DNA of 38,190 bases from an uncultured Pelagibacteraceae bacterium. Lineage in GTDB: Bacteria; Pseudomonadota; Alphaproteobacteria; Pelagibacterales; Pelagibacteraceae. The notes beneath the pieces were generated by a model, which was not told the origin of the DNA, did no database searches, and saw only the letters and a list, made by a program, of their open reading frames with translations. Positions 8,650 through 17,715 of the stretch are shown one piece after another. A program made the translations under genes and the position numbers. Position 1 is the first letter of the stretch. Every line of letters begins with the position of its first letter. The stretch is taken from NCBI GenBank assembly GCA_902558815.1, contig CACEFF010000010.1, forward strand, positions 1-38,190, read 5' to 3'.

Positions 8650-9414
8650 ATGATAAAAGAATTTGGAAATACTATTAATTCTCTTGGATTAAAAAAAGGT
8701 GATAGTATTTTTATCCATTCGGATTTAACCAATTTTAAATTTCTTGACTCAGATATGTGGTCTTTAAATGAAAAAATTTTTCAGATAATACTTGAAATTG
8801 TCGGAAAACAGGGAGCAATCATGGTTCCAACTTTTACTTATCATAACTTTTCAAAGAAAAAAATTTTTGACAATAAAAATACATTCTCTGAAACAGGTCT
8901 TTTTTCTGAATTGGTTAGAACTAAAAAAGACTCACTTAGATCAAATCACCCTATTTATTCTGTATCTTCGTATGGTGAAAAATCAGAGTTATTTGTAAGA
9001 AATAACAGTTTAAATTCCACAGGACCTGGCAGTCCTTTTGAAAGATTATTTCATTTTAATGCAAAACTTTTACATTTAAATTTAGAATTAGTAACCAGAT
9101 GTACATATTTACATTTTATTGAGGAAAAAAGTAATGTCCCTTATAGGTATTCGAAATATTTTAATTATGAGACAATTGATCAAAATAGTAAAAAAAAAAG
9201 TTTTATTTTTGAAAACTTTGTTAGAAAGACCGAAACTTTAAAGTTTCCCGATTATTCAAAAAAATTACAGCATAATTTAGTTATAAACAAAATAACTAAA
9301 AAAAAAGTTTTTAAAAAAAACCTTATTACCTTAACAGAATGCCAGAAGTTATTTAAATTTGTTTCTACTCAAATGAAAAAAAATAAATTTATCTTGTACG
9401 AAAAAAGTTTTTAA
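8650..9414 (+). CDS. AAC(3)-fold acyltransferase
   Basis: The 254-residue product shows the signatures of the aminoglycoside 3-N-acetyltransferase fold family: KGDSIFIHSDL near the start, GAIMVPTFTY, SLRSNHPIYSVSSYG, GPGSPFERL and then CTYLHFIEE. The His and Thr residues in these blocks correspond to conserved family positions. I use the ATG at 8650; a TTG just before it adds one residue only. Members of this family in glycan clusters are thought to acylate amino sugars, and no drug-resistance role should be assumed. It begins three bases after the oxygenase stop, so the pair is probably co-transcribed. The donor could be acyl-CoA or the nearby ACP; this is inference. Confidence 0.75.
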   Translation: MIKEFGNTINSLGLKKGDSIFIHSDLTNFKFLDSDMWSLNEKIFQIILEIVGKQGAIMVPTFTYHNFSKKKIFDNKNTFSETGLFSELVRTKKDSLRSNHPIYSVSSYGEKSELFVRNNSLNSTGPGSPFERLFHFNAKLLHLNLELVTRCTYLHFIEEKSNVPYRYSKYFNYETIDQNSKKKSFIFENFVRKTETLKFPDYSKKLQHNLVINKITKKKVFKKNLITLTECQKLFKFVSTQMKKNKFILYEKSF

Positions 9415-10410
9415 TTAATAGTAAAAGATATCATTAATATCTGTATGACTAAAATTTATTTGACAAGAAGACCATGAAAGTCCAACTCCAAAACCAACTA
9501 GTAAACAATTAATGTTCTTGTTTTGTAAAAATTTCTTATTATGACATATCGTTATTGGGATTGAAGCTGAAGCAGTGTTTCCAAAATCTGAAATTGAAAT
9601 TAGTGATTTATCAGAAAAATTGGTTTGTTTATTAATAATATCAATTATGTTTTTATTTGCTTGATGAAGTATTAAATAAGAAATATTTTCATTTTGTAAT
9701 TGGTATTTTTTTTGTAAGTCATCAATCATTTCTGGTACCTGCTTTATTGCGAACGAAAAGACTCCCATCCCGTTCATATGAAGTGTCTTTTTTTTTTCAG
9801 ATAGTATTTTTTCTTTAACGATTAAGTCCTCATAACCTTTACCATCATTCTTGATATTAAAATAAGACTGATTATTATTTTTTTTATTTTCTAATATGGT
9901 TGAAGAGACTCCATCACCAAAAAGACAATATGTTCCTCTATTCTCTTTATCTAAATATTTTGAAAGTGTATCTCCAATAATTAACAAAATTTTTTTAATA
10001 TTTGGATTATTAAATAATAAAGAAGCCTGAAATAAACCAATTGGATAAGCTGAGCATCCAACATTATAATCTACACACAAGCAGTCACTGTTTAAATTTA
10101 GTTCTTTGTGGATAATAAAACTACCACCTGGTAATACAAAATCTGTTGATTGAGTTATAAATATTAGTGCATCCAATTCACCTGGATTAATTTGTTTTTT
10201 TTTGAAAACTTCTTTAGCCAATTTCACACTTAAATTAATTGTAGTTTGATCTTCATTTGCAAAATATCTTGTTTCGACTCCACTATTTAAAAAAAGTTTT
10301 TTTTCTAAATCTTCTCCGTAAATTTTTTTAAAATCCTCCCTATTCAATTTCTGTGAGGGAACTGCAGCAGAAATTGAGGATATTGTAAAGTTAGATGATG
10401 AATAATACAT
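9415..10410 (-). CDS. 3-oxoacyl-ACP synthase III (KASIII)-like enzyme
   Basis: The protein (331 residues, normal FabH length) has the full catalytic triad: C119 (NVGCSAY), H249 (LHQAN) and N278 (FGNTASAS). KASIII enzymes join an acyl-CoA starter with malonyl-ACP, and relatives transfer acyl groups or make ester and amide bonds. Its stop codon abuts that of the convergent acyltransferase gene. With the ACP at 7337-7555 it could build or load a short acyl chain for sugar decoration. It is unlikely to be the housekeeping FabH because no plsX, fabD or fabG operon surrounds it. The start at 10410 gives a typical N-terminal strand. Confidence 0.85.
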   Translation of the reverse strand: MYYSSSNFTISSISAAVPSQKLNREDFKKIYGEDLEKKLFLNSGVETRYFANEDQTTINLSVKLAKEVFKKKQINPGELDALIFITQSTDFVLPGGSFIIHKELNLNSDCLCVDYNVGCSAYPIGLFQASLLFNNPNIKKILLIIGDTLSKYLDKENRGTYCLFGDGVSSTILENKKNNNQSYFNIKNDGKGYEDLIVKEKILSEKKKTLHMNGMGVFSFAIKQVPEMIDDLQKKYQLQNENISYLILHQANKNIIDIINKQTNFSDKSLISISDFGNTASASIPITICHNKKFLQNKNINCLLVGFGVGLSWSSCQINFSHTDINDIFYY

Positions 10411-10520
10411 TATGTCAATTATTAAGATAATTTGAATTTACAACTATCATGTACCAAATTCTATAAAACCACAACATAAATTTTAATAATTAAAAGATTT
10501 AATGAAATTATATTTTTACT

Positions 10521-11549
10521 TTATAAAAGTTCAGATCTTTTTAAATAGTTGATGATTTGTTTTTGGCTTAAAAAATTATAATTACTTACTCTATATTTTT
10601 TTAATAATTTTTGAGTCTTTAAACTTTGATTAACTTTTATTTTCGAGATTATAAATAAATTCTTTTTAATGGTTATTAAAGGTATCTCGTCCTTAGAATA
10701 TAACTCTTCTTCATATTTCTCACCACTATATCGATTTGATATATTTATTTTATTTTTATTTTTTTTGGATTTCTGAAAATAATTTATTAAAGCTTTTGCT
10801 AAATCAAAAATTCTAAAACACTTCATACTTTTTGAAATAAATATTTCATTACCTTTCATTAACGAAATACTTTTAATAACAGAATTTATAGCTTCGTTAA
10901 TTGACATTACAAATCTAACCATTTTTTTATCTGTAACGGTTATGTCTTTTTTATTGAGAAGCAATTTGATAAAATTTGGAACAACAGAGCCCCTTGAACC
11001 CAAAACATTTCCAAATCTAATTATAGAAATTTTTGTAAATGATTTCTTTTTTCTATGAAATATCATTTTTTCTGCCATAGCTTTAGTTTTGCCCATATGA
11101 CTGCTTGGTGAAACTACTTTATCTGTGCTAATTAATAAAAACTTAGAAACCTTATTTTTTATTGAGGCTTCAATCATGTTTTTTGTTCCTATTACATTAG
11201 TTTGGTAAGCTTCTATGGGGTTATATTCAACAATAGACACATGTTTTAAAGCAGCGGCATGAATAACTATGTCTACACCTTTAGATATTTTTTTACATCT
11301 TTTTTTATCCCTAACATCTCCCAAAAAAAATCTAATTTTATTTTTTTTCATGTCTTTAGAGAAATTATCGAAAGCATATGATGAAAGATTTAATTGTCTT
11401 GAAAGTTCATAAAGACCATTTTCATCATTTGACATAATTCTTATTACTTTACAGTTGGTTTTTATCAAACGATGAACGAGAGCTGATCCTATAGAGCCAG
11501 TTCCACCAGTAATCAAAATTGATTTACCTTTAAGAAAATTTAAATTCAT
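10521..11549 (-). CDS. Nucleotide-sugar 4,6-dehydratase, SMK-type active site
   Basis: An extended SDR with GGTGSIGSALV (residues 15-25) for NAD(P) binding and the FlaA1/CapD family motif STDK (141-144). The usual YxxxK is replaced by MxxxK: M152 and K156 in SHMGKTK. A Met at this position is the altered triad described for WbpM-type dehydratases, so the enzyme may be active, acting on UDP-GlcNAc or a related sugar to give a 4-keto-6-deoxy product. It lacks the membrane domain of WbpM and is a soluble short form (342 residues). It overlaps the preceding reductase gene by 20 bases and closes the sialic acid operon. With that reductase it could make QuiNAc- or FucNAc-type sugars. Confidence 0.8.
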   Translation of the reverse strand: MNLNFLKGKSILITGGTGSIGSALVHRLIKTNCKVIRIMSNDENGLYELSRQLNLSSYAFDNFSKDMKKNKIRFFLGDVRDKKRCKKISKGVDIVIHAAALKHVSIVEYNPIEAYQTNVIGTKNMIEASIKNKVSKFLLISTDKVVSPSSHMGKTKAMAEKMIFHRKKKSFTKISIIRFGNVLGSRGSVVPNFIKLLLNKKDITVTDKKMVRFVMSINEAINSVIKSISLMKGNEIFISKSMKCFRIFDLAKALINYFQKSKKNKNKINISNRYSGEKYEEELYSKDEIPLITIKKNLFIISKIKVNQSLKTQKLLKKYRVSNYNFLSQKQIINYLKRSELL

Positions 11550-12354
11550 TCAAATATTTTTTTAGTATGTATGTTTTTATGTCTTTCTTAGGCTTATATT
11601 TTATTTCATTAAATATTCTACCTAAATATATTTTTTGGGAAGGAATTTTATTTAATACTAAGTTTTTATCAAAATAATTTATTTTCTTTTTTAACCTTTT
11701 TTCTAAGTATTTTATTATTTCAAGAAGTTTTATATTTTCAAATCCTAAATTATAAACTTTGTATTTCAAATTTTTTTCAATCATTTTACACATAATATTT
11801 ATTGCATCATCAATATGGATATAATTTCGAAAGACACTTTTGTTTGTTAATTGAATTCTCTTATTTTTTTTAATTGACTTTATTAATATTTTAACAATAC
11901 CATTTTTTTTCCCATTATAAATATTGCACAATCTTAGAATAATATAATTTATATTTGATTTAAGATATTCTTTCTCAGCCATTAATTTAAATTTAGAGTA
12001 ATTATCAACAGGATTTTTATTTGAATTTTCTAGTAATTTTTTTTTAGAGTAACCATAAATTAAGCTTGTAGATAAGAAAAAAATTTTAGTTTTTTTTTTT
12101 TTACATAATTTAATTAAGTTTTTATTACCTAGTAAAATTGTATTTTTCATTTGTTTTGTGTTTGCTGATATTTGCCCAGACAGATTAATAATTAAATCTG
12201 GGTTTACTTTAAAATATTTTTTTATCTTATCGTAATTTACTATATCAATCTTTTTCTTACTTGGTGAAATTAACTTATATTTATTTTTTAATTTTTTTTT
12301 AAGTTTTTTTCCTAGGTAGCCAGAAGAGCCGATGATAAGAATTTTTTTTTTCAA
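11530..12354 (-). CDS. NAD-dependent sugar epimerase/reductase (extended SDR)
   Basis: The 274-residue protein has the Rossmann motif GSSGYLG (about residues 8-14), an N-L-S-G strand end, LSTSLIYG, and the catalytic YxxxK in NYSKFKLMAEK. The overall plan resembles RmlD/4-ketoreductase proteins. It is very Lys-rich. It lies one base from the NeuC-like gene and overlaps the 4,6-dehydratase gene, so it probably reduces that enzyme's 4-keto product. Epimerase activity cannot be excluded. Confidence 0.75.
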   Translation of the reverse strand: MKKKILIIGSSGYLGKKLKKKLKNKYKLISPSKKKIDIVNYDKIKKYFKVNPDLIINLSGQISANTKQMKNTILLGNKNLIKLCKKKKTKIFFLSTSLIYGYSKKKLLENSNKNPVDNYSKFKLMAEKEYLKSNINYIILRLCNIYNGKKNGIVKILIKSIKKNKRIQLTNKSVFRNYIHIDDAINIMCKMIEKNLKYKVYNLGFENIKLLEIIKYLEKRLKKKINYFDKNLVLNKIPSQKIYLGRIFNEIKYKPKKDIKTYILKKYLNEFKFS

Positions 12355-12355
12355 T

Positions 12356-13495
12356 TTAATAAGTAATTTTTTTTTGAGTATTAAAATTTTTTAAATCGAA
12401 TTTTTTTATTATATTAACTATTTTTTTTGACGCTTTTCCATCTCCATAAGGGTTTTTAATATTTTTTATTTTATTATTAAATTTTTTACTTAATCCTTTT
12501 TTAATAGCCTTCGCAATTTCATATTTATTGTGTTTCACATTGATGACATTTCTCGGCTTAGCTCTTCCATTTTGTCTTGTTCCAATGTTTACAACTGGTA
12601 TTTTATAAGTTGAAGCCTCGTGAACTCCTGAACTGGAATTTCCAATTAAAATTTTACAAAATTTTAAAAGAGTTTTGTATTCTGATAAGTTCAAAGTTGG
12701 AGTAAAGTTTAAATTACTTTTTTTAATTATATTTAATATTTTGTTTGAACCAGCATCATTATTTGGAAAAACAATTAAATGTTGCATTTTAATATTTCTA
12801 AGTGCTTTTATTGTTTCAATCATTTGCCTTTCCGTCTGATCTAATTCACTCGTGACAGGATGCTGAATTGTTATCGTATAAGGTTTTGAAATATCAATTT
12901 TAAATTTTTTTTGTATTTTTTTTTTGGGTACTATTTTTTCAGTAACAAGAGCATCAATTGAAGGGCAGCCTACAGGAAATATATTGTGAGGTATTTCTCC
13001 CATTTTTACTAATCTTTCTTTTGTTTCAAAATTGGCTGTAAAATGAAAATTAGAAAATTTAGACATTCCATGTCTTAGAGACTCATCAATAGTTCCAGAA
13101 ACCTCACCTCCTTGAATATGAGCTACAGGAATATTCATATGAGCTCCACAAACTGTAACTGCAAAATTAGCAGCAATATCAAATCCTGATAAAATGAGAT
13201 TTGGTTTATTCTTTTTAAGTATTTTAGATAGTTCACAGAAAGCCTTACCCATAGAATAAGACATAGCCGCTCCATCATTTTCTAAATTATATTTTTTATC
13301 AAACATCTTAAATTTATTTTTTACTTTAAATTTATTTTCAATTATTTCGTTAATTGTATATCCATATTTTTTAATGAGATGAAGGCCAGTAACTACTAGC
13401 TGGTAATTCAAATTTTTCTCTTTTTTAATAAGATTAAGTATTGGTTTAAATCTACTAAAATCAGCTCTTCTTTCAGTAACAATGAGTATTTTCAT
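12356..13495 (-). CDS. neuC: UDP-GlcNAc 2-epimerase (hydrolysing), NeuC-like
   Basis: At 379 residues it has normal NeuC/LegG length and the family marks: an N-terminal strand with TERRADFSRF, then VTGLHL, HIQGGEVSGTIDESLRHG, VGCPSIDAL, and SSSGVHEAS in the UDP-binding C-terminal half. It should hydrolyse a UDP-HexNAc with inversion at C2, giving free ManNAc or a 2,4-diacetamido analogue. Its start overlaps the synthase stop by four bases (ATGA), and the order A-B-C matches a sialic acid operon. Whether the substrate is UDP-GlcNAc (neuraminic acid) or a diamino sugar (legionaminic acid) is open; no LegC aminotransferase or LegH acetyltransferase accompanies it, which favours the former. Confidence 0.88.
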   Translation of the reverse strand: MKILIVTERRADFSRFKPILNLIKKEKNLNYQLVVTGLHLIKKYGYTINEIIENKFKVKNKFKMFDKKYNLENDGAAMSYSMGKAFCELSKILKKNKPNLILSGFDIAANFAVTVCGAHMNIPVAHIQGGEVSGTIDESLRHGMSKFSNFHFTANFETKERLVKMGEIPHNIFPVGCPSIDALVTEKIVPKKKIQKKFKIDISKPYTITIQHPVTSELDQTERQMIETIKALRNIKMQHLIVFPNNDAGSNKILNIIKKSNLNFTPTLNLSEYKTLLKFCKILIGNSSSGVHEASTYKIPVVNIGTRQNGRAKPRNVINVKHNKYEIAKAIKKGLSKKFNNKIKNIKNPYGDGKASKKIVNIIKKFDLKNFNTQKKITY

Positions 13496-14544
13496 TTAAT
13501 ATCGTTTTTTTTTATAAGAGTATTTTTTAAAATATTTTTTTTAGCAATTTTTCCAAGGATTTTATAATAGTCTTTTGCCAAATAGTCTCCTGTTCCAGGC
13601 CTTCTTGGAAAAATATTTTTCTCAGTTAGTTTTTCACCTTTATCTATATTTTCTGTAGCTGCAACACATGCAAAAGCAAAACCTATTGTAGATTTTTCCT
13701 CTTTCAAAGGATTTTTATTATAACCTTTTGCATAAAATATTTCCTTAGCCCCCTCTTTTAAAATTTTAAATTCTTCTTTGTCAACTGAAGCTGAAATATC
13801 TGGACCTTTTCTAGATTTTTTATCAGTAAAATGTTTCTCAATTATAGATGCACCTAAAGATATTGCTCCTAAGCAAGGAAATATTGTTTTTGAATGATCT
13901 GATAAGCCAATTACAGCGTCAGGAAATTCATCTTTCAATATTTTTATTGAATTTAGTCTAATTAATTTTGAAGGAGTTGGATAAATATTAGTGCAGTGCA
14001 ATAATGCATAAGGGATATTTCTTCTTCTTAATATTTTTACTGAAGGCTTAATAGTTTTAACACTATTCATACCTGTGCTTAAAATAACTGGTTTATTAAA
14101 TCTAGATATATACTCGATTAAGGGATAATTATTACATTCTCCTGAACCAATCTTAAATGCAGGTACTTTAAATTTAATTAATCTGTCAACAGCTTTTTTT
14201 GAAAAGGGTGTACTTATAAAAATCATCTTTTTTTTTTTAACATAATTCATTAAATTAAACTCATCTTGCTCAGATAAAGAACAATTTTTGATTATTTCAA
14301 AAATATTTTTTTTTGTATGTTCAGGAATAATTTTTTTTGCCTCTTCTGCCATTTCGTCTTCAACTACGTGAGTTTGGTGCTTTATTATTTCAGCACCTGA
14401 TTTATGAGCTGCATCTACAAGTTTTTTTGCATGACTTAAAGATCCGTTATGATTAATTCCTAACTCAGCGATAATCAGAGGTTCAAAATCTTCACCAATT
14501 GAACGATTTTGAATTTTAATTTTTGGATTTTTTTTCTTATTCAT
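13492..14544 (-). CDS. neuB: N-acetylneuraminate synthase-like, NeuB (first copy)
   Basis: A TIM-barrel condensing domain carries AELGINHNG, KHQTHV, KIGSGECNN, LSTGMNS, LHCTNIYPTP, GLSDHS and EKHFT, followed by an antifreeze-like SAF domain at about residues 285-350 (RRPGTGD). It condenses ManNAc or an analogue with phosphoenolpyruvate to form a nine-carbon acid. The CTNIYPTP variant is, as I recall, closer to Neu5Ac synthases than to legionaminic or pseudaminic ones. It lies 12 bases after the cytidylyltransferase and overlaps neuC by four bases. A second, divergent synthase lies at 28754-29827. Confidence 0.9.
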   Translation of the reverse strand: MNKKKNPKIKIQNRSIGEDFEPLIIAELGINHNGSLSHAKKLVDAAHKSGAEIIKHQTHVVEDEMAEEAKKIIPEHTKKNIFEIIKNCSLSEQDEFNLMNYVKKKKMIFISTPFSKKAVDRLIKFKVPAFKIGSGECNNYPLIEYISRFNKPVILSTGMNSVKTIKPSVKILRRRNIPYALLHCTNIYPTPSKLIRLNSIKILKDEFPDAVIGLSDHSKTIFPCLGAISLGASIIEKHFTDKKSRKGPDISASVDKEEFKILKEGAKEIFYAKGYNKNPLKEEKSTIGFAFACVAATENIDKGEKLTEKNIFPRRPGTGDYLAKDYYKILGKIAKKNILKNTLIKKNDIK

Positions 14545-14556
14545 AAAAATTTAATT

Positions 14557-15213
14557 CTAAATATTAAGTTTGTATAATTTTTTTGATAATAAATAATCTT
14601 GTTTAGTATCGATATCTAAATTTTCTTTAACTCCTTTAAAAACAATAAAATTTAACTTTTTCTTAAGATAATTCTTTATTTTAATCACTTGTTTAGAATT
14701 GATAATAAATATTGATCCATTAGGTAAAAAAATTTTTTTCTCATTTTTTAATAAAGATAATTTTTTATTTTGTAATGCCAATATTTTTTGGGGATGTTTT
14801 ATTTCAGATACCGACATTAAAGGAATATTTGGTTTTTTTTTAAAAATTTTGATTGCATTTTTTATAGATTTAACATTCCTGAACGGGCTGGTCGGTTGTA
14901 AAATTATAACAGCATCGGCTTGGAAACCATTTTTTTTTTCAGTTATATAAGCATGTCTCACAGCTGACTCAGAAGAAGATTTATCTAATGAATATTTCTT
15001 AGGACGTAGCCATTTATTGGAAACGCCAAATTTATTTGCTAAATTCAAAATTGATCTTGAGTCCGTACTTACAACAATTTTTTTTCGTGAAGAAATTTTT
15101 TTAGCATGTTGAATTGTCCAATAAATTAGAGGTTTTTTATTAAGCAAGATGATATTTTTATTTTTTAATCTTTTTGAACCACCGCGAGCAGTTATAACTA
15201 TTAGAAATCTCAT
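14557..15213 (-). CDS. neuA: Acylneuraminate cytidylyltransferase, NeuA-like
   Basis: This 218-residue protein begins with the CMP-sugar synthetase signature TARGGSKRLKNKN, then has STDS, a Ser-rich block before the RHAY helix, and LQPTSPFR. These bind CTP and the nonulosonic acid. It activates the NeuB product to a CMP-sugar. It is the first gene of a five-gene minus-strand operon running to 10521, and its start faces the divergent deacetylase gene across 68 bases. It lacks the extra C-terminal hydrolase domain seen in some NeuA proteins. Confidence 0.9.
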   Translation of the reverse strand: MRFLIVITARGGSKRLKNKNIILLNKKPLIYWTIQHAKKISSRKKIVVSTDSRSILNLANKFGVSNKWLRPKKYSLDKSSSESAVRHAYITEKKNGFQADAVIILQPTSPFRNVKSIKNAIKIFKKKPNIPLMSVSEIKHPQKILALQNKKLSLLKNEKKIFLPNGSIFIINSKQVIKIKNYLKKKLNFIVFKGVKENLDIDTKQDYLLSKKLYKLNI

Positions 15214-15254
15214 TAAATAATGTTTAAATTTATTATTAACCTGATTATATATTA

Positions 15255-15260
15255 TATAAT
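15255..15260 (+). promoter_or_regulatory. Possible -10 element (TATAAT)
   Basis: A perfect TATAAT lies 21 bases before the ATG at 15282 in the gap between the divergent neuA and deacetylase genes. No convincing -35 is present, and such hexamers are common by chance in this AT-rich DNA. Confidence 0.25.
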
Positions 15261-15281
15261 TTTAATAAAATAAAATTATTA

Positions 15282-16214
15282 ATGATCAAAAAAATATATT
15301 TTATAACTTATCATTACGTAAGACCCATCAAAAACTCTAAGTACCCCAATCTTAAAGGTCTAGAATATAAAAAATTTGTAAAACAATTAGATTTGTTAAA
15401 AAAAAAATTTCACATTTTGGATTATGATGAATTACTAAATTTAATAAATAAAAAATCCTTAAAAAATGATAATAAAGATAAGTGTATTTTAACTTTTGAT
15501 GATGGTTATAAGGATAACATCAAGTATGTTTATCCAGAATTGAAAAAAAGAAAAATTTCTGGATTTTTTTTTCCAACTGTAAAATCTACAAATATGGAAG
15601 TATTAAACGTCAATAAGATTCAGTTTCTGTTAGCAAAGGAAAGGTCAGCAAAAAAAATATTGAACCAAATTTATTTTCAATTACCTGACTCAGAAATAAA
15701 AGATATAAAGAAAAAAGAAAAAAAGTTTATCAATAATCATCCTTATGATAGTAAAAATATTTCTTTTATAAAGTACTTACTAAATATCTACCTAGGAAAA
15801 AGAAGAGAAAAAATAATTAATATTCTGTTTAAGAAACTCGTAACTAAAAATAAATTAAGTTTTGCAAAAAAACTTTACTTATCAAAAAAGGATTTAGTTG
15901 AGCTCCACAAAAATAAAATGTATATCGGATGTCATGGCACTAGCCATGTTCACTTAGATCAAATAAACAAAAAAACCTTTGAGTTTGAAATTAATGAAAA
16001 TATTAAGTTTTTAAAGAGGTTAAAAATTTTCCGTAAAGAATGGATTATGTGTTATCCATTTGGTGCATATAATAAAAGTGTAATTAATTTTCTTAAAAAG
16101 AAAAATTGTTTTCTAGGACTAACAGTAAAATCAGGTTTTAATGTTTTAAATAAGATTAAAAAATTTGAAATTAGAAGAATTGATTGTAATGAAGTAGAAA
16201 AGATGTTTAATTAA
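15282..16214 (+). CDS. Polysaccharide deacetylase (NodB family)
   Basis: The 310-residue protein has the NodB motif 1 TFDDGYKD (about residues 69-76), HGTSHVHL as the metal-binding His motif, and CYPFGAYN as motif 3. The early YHYVRP matches family members in O-antigen and capsule clusters. It would remove an N-acetyl group from a sugar or lipid-linked intermediate by metal-dependent hydrolysis. No signal peptide is seen, so it probably acts in the cytoplasm. Its last residues, RRIDCNEVEKMFN, are echoed by a short fragment at 24196-24330. Confidence 0.85.
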   Translation: MIKKIYFITYHYVRPIKNSKYPNLKGLEYKKFVKQLDLLKKKFHILDYDELLNLINKKSLKNDNKDKCILTFDDGYKDNIKYVYPELKKRKISGFFFPTVKSTNMEVLNVNKIQFLLAKERSAKKILNQIYFQLPDSEIKDIKKKEKKFINNHPYDSKNISFIKYLLNIYLGKRREKIINILFKKLVTKNKLSFAKKLYLSKKDLVELHKNKMYIGCHGTSHVHLDQINKKTFEFEINENIKFLKRLKIFRKEWIMCYPFGAYNKSVINFLKKKNCFLGLTVKSGFNVLNKIKKFEIRRIDCNEVEKMFN

Positions 16215-16293
16215 TTAATACTTTTTGTTCTTATTTTTTATTATATAAGATTTCAAAAAAAATTTATTTTATGAGAATTAATAAATTCTAATA

Positions 16294-17715
16294 ATGTTCT
16301 TTAAAAACTTTGATAGGTTTAAAAATGAAGTTGCAATAATTGATAATGATATACAAAAAAAGTATAAAGATTTACATAAAGATATTAATAAAATCTGTAA
16401 TATTTTTGATTTTAAAAAGAGAAAATTATGTTTTTTAATAAGTGAAAACTCTTATAATTTTATAAAAATTTATCTAGCATTAATAAAATTAAATTACGTG
16501 ATAATTTTGCTTGAAAATAAAGTAGATAATTCAACACTTAAAAAACTAATTGATAAATATATGCCTAATTATTTATTCATTCCTAATGACCTCAATTTAA
16601 ATTTTAAAAGTTTTTTTAAAAAAATTGATAATTATTTAATATACAAAGATAGTATTTTAAAACATAAATTTAATGATGATCTTCAGTTGCTATTGCCCAC
16701 TTCAGGGACAACTGGATCTTCAAAATTTGTAATGTTAACAAAAAAAAATTTGTATAAAAATACAAATGATATTATTAAATATTTAAAACTAAATAAGAAA
16801 AGCAAAACTTTGAGCAATCTTCCTTTTCATTATTCTTATGGATTGTCTGTGCTGAACACTCATTTATTATCTGGAGCAAAATTGATTATTTACAAAGACA
16901 CTCTTATATCAAATAATTTTAGAAATTTCTTTAAACAAGAATATATAAATTGTTTTTATGGTGTACCAGAAAACTATGAAATTTTAAAAAGATTAAATTT
17001 AAATCTAAAAAAATCATTTAAATTTTTTGCTATTGCAGGTGGAAAAATTTCAAAAATTACACTCAATTACTTATTAAATATTGTTGATAAACAAAATATC
17101 AATATTTTTAATATGTATGGACAGACAGAGGCTTCTCCTAGAATTAGTTTTTCATGTTATAAAAATACAAAAGATAAAAAACACATTTTTACTTCAGGTA
17201 AAACTTTTGGTGGTGGAAAAATATTTATTAAAAAAGATGGCAAAAAAATTAAAAAAAATCAAACTGGCAAAATATTCTTTAGTGGAAAAAATGTAATGCT
17301 TGGTTATGCAAATTCATATAAAGATTTAAAAAATAAAAGAGAAAATAATTATATTTTGGATACTGGTGATTTAGGTTATTTAGATGATAATTACAATCTG
17401 AATATAGTAGGAAGAGATGATAGATTTATTAAATTAGATAGTGAGAGAATAAATCTTAATGATATTGAGGATAAACTATACTTAAATTTTAGATATAAGT
17501 ATCTTGTAATATATATGAATAATAAAATTAACTTACTTTCAGAAAAAAAAAAATCTAATGAATCCGAAATTGATTTTTTGAGTGCTACAATGAAAATAAA
17601 AAAAAATTACCTTAAAGTTATTAATAATGTAAAATTTCACTATTTATCAAACGGAAAATTAAATTTTTTAAAAATAAAAAAAGATTATTTAATTACAAAT
17701 AGCCAAAATGGATAA
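16294..17715 (+). CDS. AMP-forming acyl ligase (ANL superfamily)
   Basis: The 473-residue enzyme has the phosphate-binding loop TSGTTGSSK (residues 136-144), NMYGQTEA, DTGDLGYLD and GRDDRFIKLD as the hinge, and a C-terminal NGKLNF with Lys455 as the likely adenylation lysine. It activates a carboxylic acid as acyl-AMP and hands it to a thiol, either CoA or an ACP. The acid is unknown. It is the first gene of the luxE-luxC run and overlaps luxE by eight bases, so it probably feeds the second ACP (23970-24209). Confidence 0.85.
   Translation: MFFKNFDRFKNEVAIIDNDIQKKYKDLHKDINKICNIFDFKKRKLCFLISENSYNFIKIYLALIKLNYVIILLENKVDNSTLKKLIDKYMPNYLFIPNDLNLNFKSFFKKIDNYLIYKDSILKHKFNDDLQLLLPTSGTTGSSKFVMLTKKNLYKNTNDIIKYLKLNKKSKTLSNLPFHYSYGLSVLNTHLLSGAKLIIYKDTLISNNFRNFFKQEYINCFYGVPENYEILKRLNLNLKKSFKFFAIAGGKISKITLNYLLNIVDKQNINIFNMYGQTEASPRISFSCYKNTKDKKHIFTSGKTFGGGKIFIKKDGKKIKKNQTGKIFFSGKNVMLGYANSYKDLKNKRENNYILDTGDLGYLDDNYNLNIVGRDDRFIKLDSERINLNDIEDKLYLNFRYKYLVIYMNNKINLLSEKKKSNESEIDFLSATMKIKKNYLKVINNVKFHYLSNGKLNFLKIKKDYLITNSQNG

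Noticed and set aside
8650..9414. AAC(3)-fold gene as an aminoglycoside resistance determinant
   Set aside because: The fold family is broad, and its place between a Rieske oxygenase and KASIII in a glycan island argues for sugar acylation. Nothing in the sequence points to drug binding.
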